Origin: Gemmatimonadota bacterium
GTDB taxonomy: Bacteria > Gemmatimonadota > Gemmatimonadetes > Gemmatimonadales > Gemmatimonadaceae
NCBI GenBank assembly: GCA_016719105.1
Contig: JADKAQ010000004.1
Location: forward strand, 310,001 to 374,000
Reading direction: 5' to 3'
DNA length: 64,000 nt
Made by a program: the position numbers and the translations under genes
Part shown: one piece after another, positions 50,772-59,653 of the stretch
Position numbering within the stretch: the stretch's first letter is position 1
How the letters are laid out: the number at the start of each line of letters is the position of its first letter
Notes under the pieces: generated by a model
Seen by the model: the letters and a program-made list of their open reading frames with translations, nothing else
Database searches by the model: none
Told to the model about the DNA's origin: nothing

Positions 50772-53700
50772 TCACCCCACCGCGTGTCCCGCAGGTGCCA
50801 GCGTGGCGCCGTGACGGACGTCGATCTCGTCGTCCGCGGTCACTCGGCCTAACGCCGGGGGGAGGAGCATGTACATCACCGGGGTCACCAGGCGGCTCAG
50901 GATCGTCGAGCTGATCAACCCGCCGATGATCACCAGTGCCAGCGGCGAGTAGAGCGACGATCCCTGGATGGCCAGCGGCAAGAGGCCGCCGATGGCCGTG
51001 AGCGTGGTGAGGACGATCGGGAGGAAGCGGATCTTCCCCGCCGTCTCGATGGCCTGGTGCAGCTCCATCCCGTCGTCGCGCAGCTGGTTGGTGAAGTCGA
51101 CCAGGAGGATCGAGTTCTTGATCTCGATCCCGATGAGCGCGACGAAGCCGATGACCGCGGTGAAGGAGAGGGTGTAGCCGCTCACGAGGAGGGCGGCGAG
51201 CCCGCCGATGATCCCCAGCGGGATGACGGACGCCACGATGACCATCCCCTTGAAGGTGCGAAACTCGAGGATGAGGATGGCGAGGATCCCGAAGGTGGCG
51301 AGGAGAATGGCCGTCCCGAGCCCCCCAAAGCTCTCCTGCCGTGACTCCAGTTCGCCCGCCGGGATGATGCGATAGCCTGCCGGGAGCTTGAGTTCCCCGA
51401 GGCGTGCGAGCACCGCCTTGGTCACGCGATCGGTGTTGAAGCCGGTCTGGACGTAGCTCGTCACCGTCACCGCGCGCTCGGCATCCTGGTGCTGGATGAG
51501 CGGCGGCGACGATTCGAAGCGCACCGAGGCCACCTGCGACAGCGGCACCTGCGCCCCGGTGACCGAGCCGACGTACACCTGATCGAGCGCCGAGAGCACC
51601 TGCCGTTCGCCGCGCGGGAGCCGGACGGTGATGTCGTACTCCTCGCCGTCGAGGTCGCGGAACGAACCGGCCCGCAGCCCGGCGATGCCGAGCCGCACGG
51701 TGCGGTCGATCTCGACCGTCGGGATCCCGAGCAGCCCGGCCTTGGCGCGGTCGATGTCGAGCGTGAGGTCGGTGCGGTTGACCCGGAGCGGATTCACGAC
51801 GTCGCGCGTGCCTGGCGTGGTCGCGATGAGGCGCTCCATGCGCCCCGCCACGGCGCGGAGCGTGTCCAGGTGCTCTCCCGTCAGGCGCAACGCGAGCGGT
51901 GCCTCGATGGGCGGGCCGTTCTCGAACTCCTTGACGAGGATGCGGGCGTTGGGGATGGCGTCGAGGCGTCGCCGCAGCGAATCGAGCATCAGCGGCGTGT
52001 GGCGTCCGTCGTAGTGATCGAGCAGGACGAAGAGCGCGCCTACGTTGTTGCGTTCGCCGCCCGGCACGACGTTGTAGTAGACCTGCGGATTGCCGCGGCC
52101 CACGTTGGCGAAGACCGACGTCACGTCGCGTCGCGACAGGAGTGCCTGCTCCACCTGCTGCACCACGCCGTTGGTCTCGGTCAGCGACCAGCCGTCCGGC
52201 GTCTCGACGGTGATCATGAACTGCGGTGTCCCCGCCTTGGGAAAGAGGGAGAAGCCGACGATCGGGATGAGGGCGAGCGAACCGACGAAGAGCCCCGCTG
52301 CGACGGCCAGCGTCGTGCGCGGGCGCCCAAGCGCCCGGTGCAGGAGGCGCGAGTAGGTGGCGTCGATCGCCCGGTTGAGCGCGCGCAGGAAGATGTTCCC
52401 GTGTCCCGCTGTCTCCTCGAGGAAGACCGAGGCGAGGAAGGGGATGATCGTGAGCGAGACCAGGAGCGAGGCGAGAATCGTGAAGATCACCGCCAGCGGC
52501 ATCCCGCGGATGAACTTCCCCGAGGCGCCGGGGAGCATGAGCAAGGGGAGGAAGGCGAACATCAGCGTCGCCGTAGTCCCCAGCACCGCGACGGTGATCT
52601 GCTGCGTGGCGAGGATGGCGGCACGCGTGCGCGAATGCCCCTCCCGCAGGAAGCGGGCGATGTTCTCGACGACCACAATGGAGTCGTCGACGAGCAGGCC
52701 GAGCGCGATCACGAAGCCGACGATCGTCAGCTGGTTGATCGTGTAGCCGGTCGCCTTGAGCAGCGAGACGCCAATCGCCAGCGACAACGGGATGGAGACC
52801 ATCGTCACCCCGGCGGCACGCAGCCCCAGCGGGAGAAGGGTGACCAGCACCAAGAGGATCGCCAGCGCGAAGTCGACGCCGAGCTTCCGGAGGCGCGCCT
52901 CGACGTTGCGCGACTGGTCGAAGCCGCGGGCGAGCGTCATCGACGCCGGGAGGTCGCGCTCGAACTCGTCGAGGACACCCCAGATGTCGTCGCGGACCTG
53001 GGAAATGTTACGCGCGTTCTTCATGCTGGCCGTGACGAACGCGGCGCGCTGGCCGTTGTAGCGTCCCAGGTGCTTGGCCTCCGCGTAGCTCCACTCCACC
53101 GTGGCCACGTCCTGCAACCGGACCGTCGCCCCGCCACCGCCGCCCACGACGGTCTGCCGCACCTCGTCGAGCGTCTGATAGCTCCCGCTCGTCTTGACGT
53201 TGAACTTGCGGCCGCCCGCATCGACGCTCCCGCCGGGGATGTTCGCGTCTTCGCTCTGGATCGACTGCAGGACCTGTGTCACCGGGATCCGGAGCTGCGC
53301 CAGTCGGCCGAGGTCGATCGCCACCCGCACCTCGCGCTCGGGGATCGCCCACGCTTGCACCTGGCGAACGCCGTCCCGTCGCGACAGCAGGTCCTTGAGG
53401 CGGCGCGCCTCGCGGTCGATGTCGGCGTAGGGCGCCGTGGGAGAGACCAGCGCCAGCTGCACGATGTTGACGCGGCCGGCGTCGAACTGCCGTGTCTCCA
53501 GGCGCAGCAGGTCGTCGGGGAGGTCGGGGCGCAGGGCGTTCAACTCGCGCAGGACCTCCTCGTACTTCGCGTCGGCATCGACGTTGGCCTCGAACTCCAC
53601 TTCGACCGTCGCCAGCCCGTCCTCCACCGTCGTGCGGATGGCCTTGAGCTTGTCCAGCTCCTTGATGCGCTTCTCGATCGGGTCGGCGACGAGCTGCTCC

Positions 53701-53876
53701 AGGTCGATCGGGCTCGCCCCGGGGTAGACGGCGACAATGACGTAGGCCGGGATGGGGAAGGTCGGATCCTCGGCGCGCGGGATGGTGCGCAGCGAGAAGA
53801 CGCCGAGGGCGACGAGCGCGACAAGGATCACCAGCATGAACTGGCGATTCCTGACGGAGAAGCGGGCGATGTTCAC
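50772..53876 (-). CDS. RND efflux transporter, inner-membrane pump
   Basis: 1,034 residues, the normal length of an RND (AcrB/MexB-type) pump. It has twelve hydrophobic segments arranged as two halves with large periplasmic loops; TM4 carries the proton-relay pair in GLLVDDSIVVVEN. It starts at GTG 53876 and overlaps the adaptor gene by 4 bases. The sequence is closer in feel to multidrug or solvent pumps than to heavy-metal pumps, but substrate is unknown. Controlled by the TetR system at 56.6 kb. Confidence 0.93.
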   Translation of the reverse strand: MNIARFSVRNRQFMLVILVALVALGVFSLRTIPRAEDPTFPIPAYVIVAVYPGASPIDLEQLVADPIEKRIKELDKLKAIRTTVEDGLATVEVEFEANVDADAKYEEVLRELNALRPDLPDDLLRLETRQFDAGRVNIVQLALVSPTAPYADIDREARRLKDLLSRRDGVRQVQAWAIPEREVRVAIDLGRLAQLRIPVTQVLQSIQSEDANIPGGSVDAGGRKFNVKTSGSYQTLDEVRQTVVGGGGGATVRLQDVATVEWSYAEAKHLGRYNGQRAAFVTASMKNARNISQVRDDIWGVLDEFERDLPASMTLARGFDQSRNVEARLRKLGVDFALAILLVLVTLLPLGLRAAGVTMVSIPLSLAIGVSLLKATGYTINQLTIVGFVIALGLLVDDSIVVVENIARFLREGHSRTRAAILATQQITVAVLGTTATLMFAFLPLLMLPGASGKFIRGMPLAVIFTILASLLVSLTIIPFLASVFLEETAGHGNIFLRALNRAIDATYSRLLHRALGRPRTTLAVAAGLFVGSLALIPIVGFSLFPKAGTPQFMITVETPDGWSLTETNGVVQQVEQALLSRRDVTSVFANVGRGNPQVYYNVVPGGERNNVGALFVLLDHYDGRHTPLMLDSLRRRLDAIPNARILVKEFENGPPIEAPLALRLTGEHLDTLRAVAGRMERLIATTPGTRDVVNPLRVNRTDLTLDIDRAKAGLLGIPTVEIDRTVRLGIAGLRAGSFRDLDGEEYDITVRLPRGERQVLSALDQVYVGSVTGAQVPLSQVASVRFESSPPLIQHQDAERAVTVTSYVQTGFNTDRVTKAVLARLGELKLPAGYRIIPAGELESRQESFGGLGTAILLATFGILAILILEFRTFKGMVIVASVIPLGIIGGLAALLVSGYTLSFTAVIGFVALIGIEIKNSILLVDFTNQLRDDGMELHQAIETAGKIRFLPIVLTTLTAIGGLLPLAIQGSSLYSPLALVIIGGLISSTILSRLVTPVMYMLLPPALGRVTADDEIDVRHGATLAPAGHAVG

Positions 53877-55015
53877 CGGGCCTCCTTGCGCGCCGTCGCC
53901 GCGCCGTCGCCGCCGTTGCGCTGGCGGACGGTGAGGCGCGTCCCTTCATCGATGAAGGCGGCGCCCCGGACCACGACCCATTCGCCGGGCTTGGCGCCCG
54001 AGGCAAGCGCCACCATGTCGCCGACGATGCGCGCGATGTGCACCTGACGGCGAGTCCCGCGGTCGCCCCCGGCCTCGACCACGAAGACCGTCGCCGAATC
54101 CCCGTCGGCCTCGACCAGCGCCTCCAGCGGCAGCGCGGCCACCTGGCCCTGCGCGCGCGTGCGGATCTCGGCGCGCCCGATGAGGCCCGACGCCAGCGAC
54201 TCGGCCCTCGGCTCGAGGGCGAGTTCAACGGCGTACGTCCCGTTCATCGGCGACGCGGCCGAGGCGCGTTGCGTGACGCGGGCGCGGAAGCGTTCGCCGG
54301 GGAGGGCGTCGAAGGAGACCGATGCCGAATCGCCCAGGCGCACGCGCACGGCGTCGCGGTCGGGGAGGCCGGCGCGCAGGACCACGCCGCGCTGCGCCGT
54401 GCGCACCGTGAGGACGGGGGTCCCGCCGGCGATCACCTGGTTGGGCTCGGCCATGCGGCGCAGGACCACGCCGGTCGACGGCGCGCGGACGACGGCGTGC
54501 GCGAGGCTGAAGCGCGCACCGCGCAGGTTCTGCTCGGCGACGGCCAGCGCCGTCGTGGCGTCTTGCAGCTGCTCGGTCGTGGCAATCGAGTCGGCGTGCA
54601 GGGCGCGCACGCGCGCCAGGTCGCGCGCCGCCTTGAGCGTCCCCTGCTCGGCCTTGGCCACCTCCGACGAGACCGGGTCGGACGAGAGCTCGGCCAGGAG
54701 CTGCCCGGCCCGGACCGTGGCCCCTTCCTCGACGAGGATGCGGGCAATCACCCCTCCCGTGGTGAAGGCGAGGTCGACCTCTTCCTTGCCGCCTAACGCC
54801 CCGGTGGCGACGACCGGTGGGGCGAGCTCGCGGAGTTGCACCTGTGCGAGCTCCACCGGGATGGCGCGCGGCGTGGTGTCGGCCGCCGAGGCATCGCTCC
54901 GGCCGCAGGCGGCCGCCCCGACGAGTGCGAGCAGGGCGACGACGGCCTGCAGGGGGCGACGCCCCGCGTGCGCGGGTGACATGGGCGGGTGGAGCAGGTG
55001 GGGGGCGGTCGGCAT
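53873..55015 (-). CDS. RND periplasmic adaptor (membrane fusion protein)
   Basis: About 380 residues from ATG 55015, which has GGAG about 9 bases upstream and is followed by a hydrophobic lipoprotein-like signal (VVALLALVGAAAC). It has the biotinyl-lipoyl half motifs, an alpha-hairpin (SSEVAKAEQGTLKAARDLA) and beta-barrel domains of HlyD-type adaptors. An earlier in-frame ATG at 55129 overlaps the tolC stop as TGATG and could allow coupled translation, but adds a Pro/Arg-rich segment before the signal. Confidence 0.88.
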   Translation of the reverse strand: MPTAPHLLHPPMSPAHAGRRPLQAVVALLALVGAAACGRSDASAADTTPRAIPVELAQVQLRELAPPVVATGALGGKEEVDLAFTTGGVIARILVEEGATVRAGQLLAELSSDPVSSEVAKAEQGTLKAARDLARVRALHADSIATTEQLQDATTALAVAEQNLRGARFSLAHAVVRAPSTGVVLRRMAEPNQVIAGGTPVLTVRTAQRGVVLRAGLPDRDAVRVRLGDSASVSFDALPGERFRARVTQRASAASPMNGTYAVELALEPRAESLASGLIGRAEIRTRAQGQVAALPLEALVEADGDSATVFVVEAGGDRGTRRQVHIARIVGDMVALASGAKPGEWVVVRGAAFIDEGTRLTVRQRNGGDGAATARKEAR

Positions 55016-55128
55016 GTCGGACTCCGGAGCGTGCTGGAGAGGGCGTCGAGGGGGCGAGCGGCGCGAGGTGGGCGGGGTGATGCGCGAGCGAGGGACCGGC
55101 GCGTGAACGGACGCGCCATCGCCCGGCA

Positions 55129-56508
55129 TCACCGCCGTCCCACCCCTCCCGCGCCGCGCGTGAGGTTGTAGCTGGCGGCGGCACGCTCGAGCGCGACGCG
55201 GCGCAGGTAGTAGTCGTAGCGGGTGATGACGCGGTTGAGGGCGGCGCTCGTGAACGCGGTGCGGGCGTCGAGGAACTCGAGCTGCGAGGCGGCCCCTTCC
55301 TCCTGCTTGCGCCTGACGAGCTCGAAGGTGCGCTTCGCGCTCTGCAAGCGGTCATCGGCGGTGCGGATGGCGCTGCGCGCCACCGCCGCCCCCTGCCACG
55401 CGGTGGTGACGTCGAGCGCGATGCGCTGTTCCAGCTCCTGGCGTTGCAGCTCGAGCCGACGCCCGTCGAGCGACGCCTGCTGGATGCGCGCCGCGTCCTG
55501 CCCGCCGTTGAAGAGGTTCCAGCTGACGGCCACGGTGAGCGCGGCAAAGTCGCGCGAGCGGTCCAGCCGGTAGTCCTTCCCCTGCACGCCGTAGTCGACC
55601 GCCACGGAGAGGCTGGGGAGGAAGCTCCCCTGGGCCAGCCGCTCCTGCGCCGAGACGGCGCGTCGCGCATGCGCCACCTGCCGCAGCTCCTCCCGCCCGC
55701 TCGCGGCCTCACGCCGCAGCACGTCGAGCGCCGGGAGCGAGTCGAAGCCGAGGGCCGAGTCGGGAATGATGGCGACCTCGGTGTCGAGCGGGCGGTTGAG
55801 GAGGAGGTTCAGCACTTCGCGTGACGCCTCCGCCAGCTGCACGCTTTCGTCGCGCCGCTGCTGCACGTCGCTGCGCTCGGCGCGCGCGCGCAGGATCATG
55901 TCGGGGGTCGCCTTGCCGGCCTGCACGAGGCGCTCGCTCACGCGCACCTGCTCATCGAGCAGTGGGAGGGTGCTGTCGTACAGCGCGACCACCTGCTGCA
56001 CCTTGGCGAACGTGAGGTAGCCCGACTTGATGTCGGCGGTGAGCTGGCGCGCCTGCACATCGCGCTGTGCCCCCTGGGCATCGGCCAGCGCCGACTGCAC
56101 GCGGTTGGCCGCGATGATCGACGGCTGGAAGATCGGTTGCGCCAGGCGCACCGTCGTCTCCTGCCGCAGCGGGAGCCGCATGTCGATGTTGGTGGGGAAG
56201 GCCGGACGCTGCAGGAGCTGGTTGAGCGCACCGAACGCCGGATTGATGAGCGTCCCGAGGTCCACGGTGTTGCCGGCCAGCTCGGTATAGCGGGCGTTGA
56301 GCGTGGCCGATGGGAGATAGAGTCCGCGCGCCTCGCGCACCGCGGCATCGGCCTGCTCGACCGCGAGCAGCTGTTGGCGGCGCGAAAGGTTCTGACGCAG
56401 CCCCGTCTCGACCAGTGCGTCGAGTGGGGTGCTTTTTGGAGCGCCGTCCTGCGCGAGCAGCGCCGGGGCGACCGCGAGGCCCGCGACGAACGCGACAGCG
56501 CGCGCCAT
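55129..56508 (-). CDS. TolC-family outer-membrane efflux channel
   Basis: About 459 residues from ATG 56508, chosen because a signal peptide (MARAVAFVAGLAVAPALLAQ) begins there. ATG 56631 would add 41 Pro/Arg-rich residues but lies only about 22 bases from the predicted transcription start, so it cannot be excluded. Two long helical repeats and motifs such as LAQPIFQPSIIAANR and VAVSWNLFNGGQDAARI are typical of OEP/TolC proteins. First gene of the tolC-adaptor-pump operon. Confidence 0.88.
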   Translation of the reverse strand: MARAVAFVAGLAVAPALLAQDGAPKSTPLDALVETGLRQNLSRRQQLLAVEQADAAVREARGLYLPSATLNARYTELAGNTVDLGTLINPAFGALNQLLQRPAFPTNIDMRLPLRQETTVRLAQPIFQPSIIAANRVQSALADAQGAQRDVQARQLTADIKSGYLTFAKVQQVVALYDSTLPLLDEQVRVSERLVQAGKATPDMILRARAERSDVQQRRDESVQLAEASREVLNLLLNRPLDTEVAIIPDSALGFDSLPALDVLRREAASGREELRQVAHARRAVSAQERLAQGSFLPSLSVAVDYGVQGKDYRLDRSRDFAALTVAVSWNLFNGGQDAARIQQASLDGRRLELQRQELEQRIALDVTTAWQGAAVARSAIRTADDRLQSAKRTFELVRRKQEEGAASQLEFLDARTAFTSAALNRVITRYDYYLRRVALERAAASYNLTRGAGGVGRR

Positions 56509-56643
56509 GCGGGCACCGGTGCGGCCGGCGGCACGCGGCCGCGCGAGTGCTGCGACGCGGCCGCGCGCAGGCCGGTGCGCGCCGGGCTGCGCGGGAAGGG
56601 TCGGACGGGGACGACGAGACGAACCGGGCATTTTAGAGCAACT

Positions 56644-56670
56644 CCTCTACTTTGACGATAAAAGTAGAGG
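56644..56670. promoter_or_regulatory. Operator palindrome, probable TetR-family binding site
   Basis: A perfect 10-base inverted repeat CCTCTACTTT / AAAGTAGAGG separated by 7 bases (GACGATA) lies between the divergent efflux operon and tetR gene, with partial symmetry extending 3-4 bases further on each side. It overlaps the -10 element of the efflux promoter, the usual place for a TetR-type repressor. Confidence 0.8.
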
Positions 56671-56688
56671 GTTTGCTCCACTTGTCAA
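56661..56688 (-). promoter_or_regulatory. Sigma-70-like promoter of the efflux operon
   Basis: On the minus strand a perfect -35 TTGACA (56688-56683) is followed after 16 bases by TACTTT (56666-56661) as -10. Transcription would begin near 56653, just before the tolC gene. The -10 lies inside one arm of the operator palindrome. Confidence 0.65.
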
Positions 56689-56788
56689 TACTAGTCGAAC
56701 ATCTCTAGTTTGTAACGAGGACGAGCATACGGGAGCCATGCGGGCGAGGTCGCCGGACGGTATCATCCCCCGCTGCACCGGAGGACAC

Positions 56789-57556
56789 ATGGCCAAGACC
56801 AACGCACGACCGCGCGCCCGAGACGCGGCACAAGCCAAGGGGGCTCCGCGCAAGGCCACGGCTGCGGCCGGCGCGAAGAAGCGGTTGAGGTCGCCGGCGG
56901 TCTCGCCGGCGGAGCCCGCGCACGTCGACGGCGTCGACCCGGTGCGCGCGCCGCAGCAGGATCGCGGGCACCGTCGCGTGGAGCAGATCCTCGATGCCGC
57001 CGAAGCGGTCTTTGCCGACGTGGGTGTCGATGCCGCGACGACGAACGCGATCGCGGAGCGCGCCAGTGCCTCGATGGGGTCGCTCTACCACTTCTTCCGC
57101 GACAAGGACGCGATCGTCCTCGCCGTCGGGCATCGCTTCGCCGAGCGCATTCGCGAGCGCAACGCCCATGCGATGTCGCTCGAGTCGCTGGATGCGCCGC
57201 TTCCCGAACTCTTCGATCGCATCATCGGGACCCATGCGAGCTTCGTGAACGACACGCCATCGTTCGCCCTGGTGGAGGCCGTGATCCATCGCCGCTTCGG
57301 CGGCTGCTCGGTGCAAGAGGAGCTCGACGAGGCGATCATCGACCAGGTGCGCCACTTCCTGGAGCTGCGCCTGCCGCGCATGAGCGCCGAGCGGCGCATG
57401 GCCGCGACGCGCCTGTCGGTGGTGGCGGTCGGGGTCACGTGTGAGCGGTCGGGGGCGCTCCCGCCAGCGGCGCGCGCGCAGCTGCTGCGCGAGTTGCGTG
57501 ACATGCTGGTGCGCTACTTCGAGCCACTCGACCGCGAGTTTGGCCGCGGCGCCTAA
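56789..57556 (+). CDS. TetR-family transcriptional regulator of the efflux operon
   Basis: 255 residues with a GGAGG ribosome site about 5 bases before the ATG. The first 60 residues are basic and Ala/Pro-rich, probably disordered. The DNA-binding domain follows (RRVEQILDAAEAVFADVGVDA ... ASASMGSLYHFFRDKDAIV), with an all-helical ligand domain after it. It is divergent from the tolC-adaptor-pump operon, with a perfect palindrome in between, so it most likely represses that operon and perhaps itself. Confidence 0.9.
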   Translation: MAKTNARPRARDAAQAKGAPRKATAAAGAKKRLRSPAVSPAEPAHVDGVDPVRAPQQDRGHRRVEQILDAAEAVFADVGVDAATTNAIAERASASMGSLYHFFRDKDAIVLAVGHRFAERIRERNAHAMSLESLDAPLPELFDRIIGTHASFVNDTPSFALVEAVIHRRFGGCSVQEELDEAIIDQVRHFLELRLPRMSAERRMAATRLSVVAVGVTCERSGALPPAARAQLLRELRDMLVRYFEPLDREFGRGA

Positions 57557-57613
57557 CGCGGCGCCTGCCACGGAACGGAGCGCCGCCTCATGGCGCCGTC
57601 CCGACGCCTGAAA

Positions 57614-57647
57614 CACACGCGCCCGGCCAGCTGGCCGGGCGCGTGTG
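57614..57647. terminator. Perfect 34-base palindrome between convergent genes
   Basis: CACACGCGCCCGGCCAG is immediately followed by its exact reverse complement. It lies between the tetR stop and the symporter stop and probably acts as a terminator for both. There is no T-run. Confidence 0.65.
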
Positions 57648-57681
57648 CATCTGGCGGGTGCGCCAGGGCGCAACGTGCCGA

Positions 57682-59250
57682 TCAGGGGATGCTGGGCGGC
57701 ATCCTGTTGGCCTCGAGATCCGGCGCGCTGACGTCCTTGAGCACGCCCAACTTCTTGTTGAACAGGAAGAGGATGAAGAGCGCGATGGCCCACTGGAAGA
57801 GGATCGTCCCGATGTTCTCGATCCCGAACGGGTTCATCGATCCGGGGCCGCGCACCTGCCAGCTCCACCAGAGCATGAGCGCGATGGCCTGGAAGGGGAC
57901 GAGGTACTTCACCAGGATGTCCCACCACGCCCCGATGCGGATGTCGGAGTGCTCGTGGTTGAGTTGCTCCTCACGGAACTTGGTCACCCCAATCCGGATC
58001 ACGGCGAGCGCAAAGAGCAGCCCGGACATCATGAGCCCGATCCCCCACACCCAGTCCTGGTTGTGCAGGAAGTCGAGCGAGTAGGCCGACGGGAGGCCGA
58101 GGACGAGTCCCGCCACGCCGACGACCCAGACCGCCTTCTCCCGCGGCCAACCCATGTCGAGGAAGACGCGCGTCCCGAGCTCCACCATCGAGATGAGCGA
58201 GGTGAAGGCGGCGAAGAAGAGCGCCAGGAAGAAGAACGACATCAGGAGCCGCCCCGCCGGGAGGGTGGCGAAGAGCTTGGGGATCCAGATGAACGTCACC
58301 CCCTCGTTGCCGGCACCGAAGATGGTGCGCTGCACGAGGTCGGCGTTGAGCACTTGCCCCTGCTGCACCGCCTCCTGCAGGGCAGGGAAGTCGGCCAGCG
58401 CCTGCGGGTTGCTGGCCAGCTGCGAGGCCAACTGCGGGACGACCGTGAAGACCGTCGAGAAGACCATCATCCCCGCGCATAACGAGACGATGTTGTTCGC
58501 CGCCGGGAGGATGAAGCCGTTGAGTGCGGTGTCCTCGTTGTGCCGCATGTAGGCAGCGTAACAGATCACCAACCCCCAGCCGGCACCGGTATCCCAGGCG
58601 TTCTGCGTGAGCGCCTGCAGCCAGATGTTGGCGTCGCTCAAGCGGTGCCAGTCGACCGAGTACAGGTACGCGAGTCCGTCCTTCGCTCCCGGGAGCATCA
58701 GCGCGCGTCCGGTGAGCAGCAGGATGATGGCGATGAGGATCGGCATCATGATTGTGGTCGCGCGCTCGATCCCCTTGACCCCGCGTGCCACGATCCATGT
58801 GGCCCCCAGGATCGCGATGATGTGCGGGAGCACCGGGGCCAGCGAGGTCGAGAAGTCACGCCAGTAACTCACCGAATTGTCGCCGGTGAGCGCCCCGCCT
58901 GCGGAGGCAATGAAGTACCGCAGCGTCCAACCACACACCACCGAGTAGTAGCACATGATGGCGGCGGCGACGAGCGCGATGAAGCCCCCCTTCCACGCCG
59001 ACGACTTCCCCTGCGTCATCACGAAGGCGCCCACCGACCCGCGCCGGGTCATGCGCCCCATCCCCAACTCGATCAGGATGAGGGGAATCGACCAGCTGAA
59101 CAGGCAGACGAGCCAGGCGACGAGGAACTCGCCTCCGCCGTTGCTGGCGGCGATGCGGGGAAAGCGCCAGATGTTGCCGGTGCCGACGGCCATGCTCAGC
59201 ATGGCCAGCATCATGGTTAGGCGCGAGGAGAATCCTTGCGGTTGGGACAC
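57682..59250 (-). CDS. Sodium-dependent neurotransmitter:sodium symporter (SLC6/NSS) family transporter
   Basis: 522 residues from GTG 59250, with GGAGG about 4 bases upstream. It has twelve hydrophobic helices; TM1 contains MAVGTGNIWRFPRIAASNGGG, the family's sodium- and substrate-binding unwound helix, and TM6 to TM8 blocks are also recognisable. It imports amino acids or related amines with Na+. The N-terminal start VSQPQGFSSRL fits other bacterial members. It is divergent from an amidase. Confidence 0.9.
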   Translation of the reverse strand: MSQPQGFSSRLTMMLAMLSMAVGTGNIWRFPRIAASNGGGEFLVAWLVCLFSWSIPLILIELGMGRMTRRGSVGAFVMTQGKSSAWKGGFIALVAAAIMCYYSVVCGWTLRYFIASAGGALTGDNSVSYWRDFSTSLAPVLPHIIAILGATWIVARGVKGIERATTIMMPILIAIILLLTGRALMLPGAKDGLAYLYSVDWHRLSDANIWLQALTQNAWDTGAGWGLVICYAAYMRHNEDTALNGFILPAANNIVSLCAGMMVFSTVFTVVPQLASQLASNPQALADFPALQEAVQQGQVLNADLVQRTIFGAGNEGVTFIWIPKLFATLPAGRLLMSFFFLALFFAAFTSLISMVELGTRVFLDMGWPREKAVWVVGVAGLVLGLPSAYSLDFLHNQDWVWGIGLMMSGLLFALAVIRIGVTKFREEQLNHEHSDIRIGAWWDILVKYLVPFQAIALMLWWSWQVRGPGSMNPFGIENIGTILFQWAIALFILFLFNKKLGVLKDVSAPDLEANRMPPSIP

Positions 59251-59653
59251 GAACCCTCCGGAGGGACGGTGAGGGGGAAAGGCCGGGGGAGCAAGGCCAC
59301 AGCGCACGGCGGTACCCGTGTCGGCGCTGGGCACTCGCGGGCCGCACCTTCGTCCGGCGCACCACATCCGTGTGGCGGTGGAGCGCCGGTGCGAAGCCGC
59401 GCGATGTTACTCCGGTGCACGCTCGGCCGCGAGGGGGCGCGCGCGATCGCCGAGGCCTCCGAGCGCCGACCCGCCGACGGCGGCGCGGCACCCCGCATCG
59501 CCACCGTCGGCGGACCGTCCCGCGCACATGCTCCGCCGGCCCATCGACGCCTACCCCTTCGCCGCTCGGCAAGGTACCATCCCGCCGTTCGCTCGCCCCG
59601 ATGGGCCGCTCCGCTCCCCACCGACGTCCGCGCCCCGCGCGTGAGAGGCTTCC
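59251..59653. other. Divergent intergenic region
   Basis: 403 bases between the symporter and the amidase genes. No repeat, structured RNA or convincing open frame is seen; it presumably carries both promoters. Confidence 0.35.
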
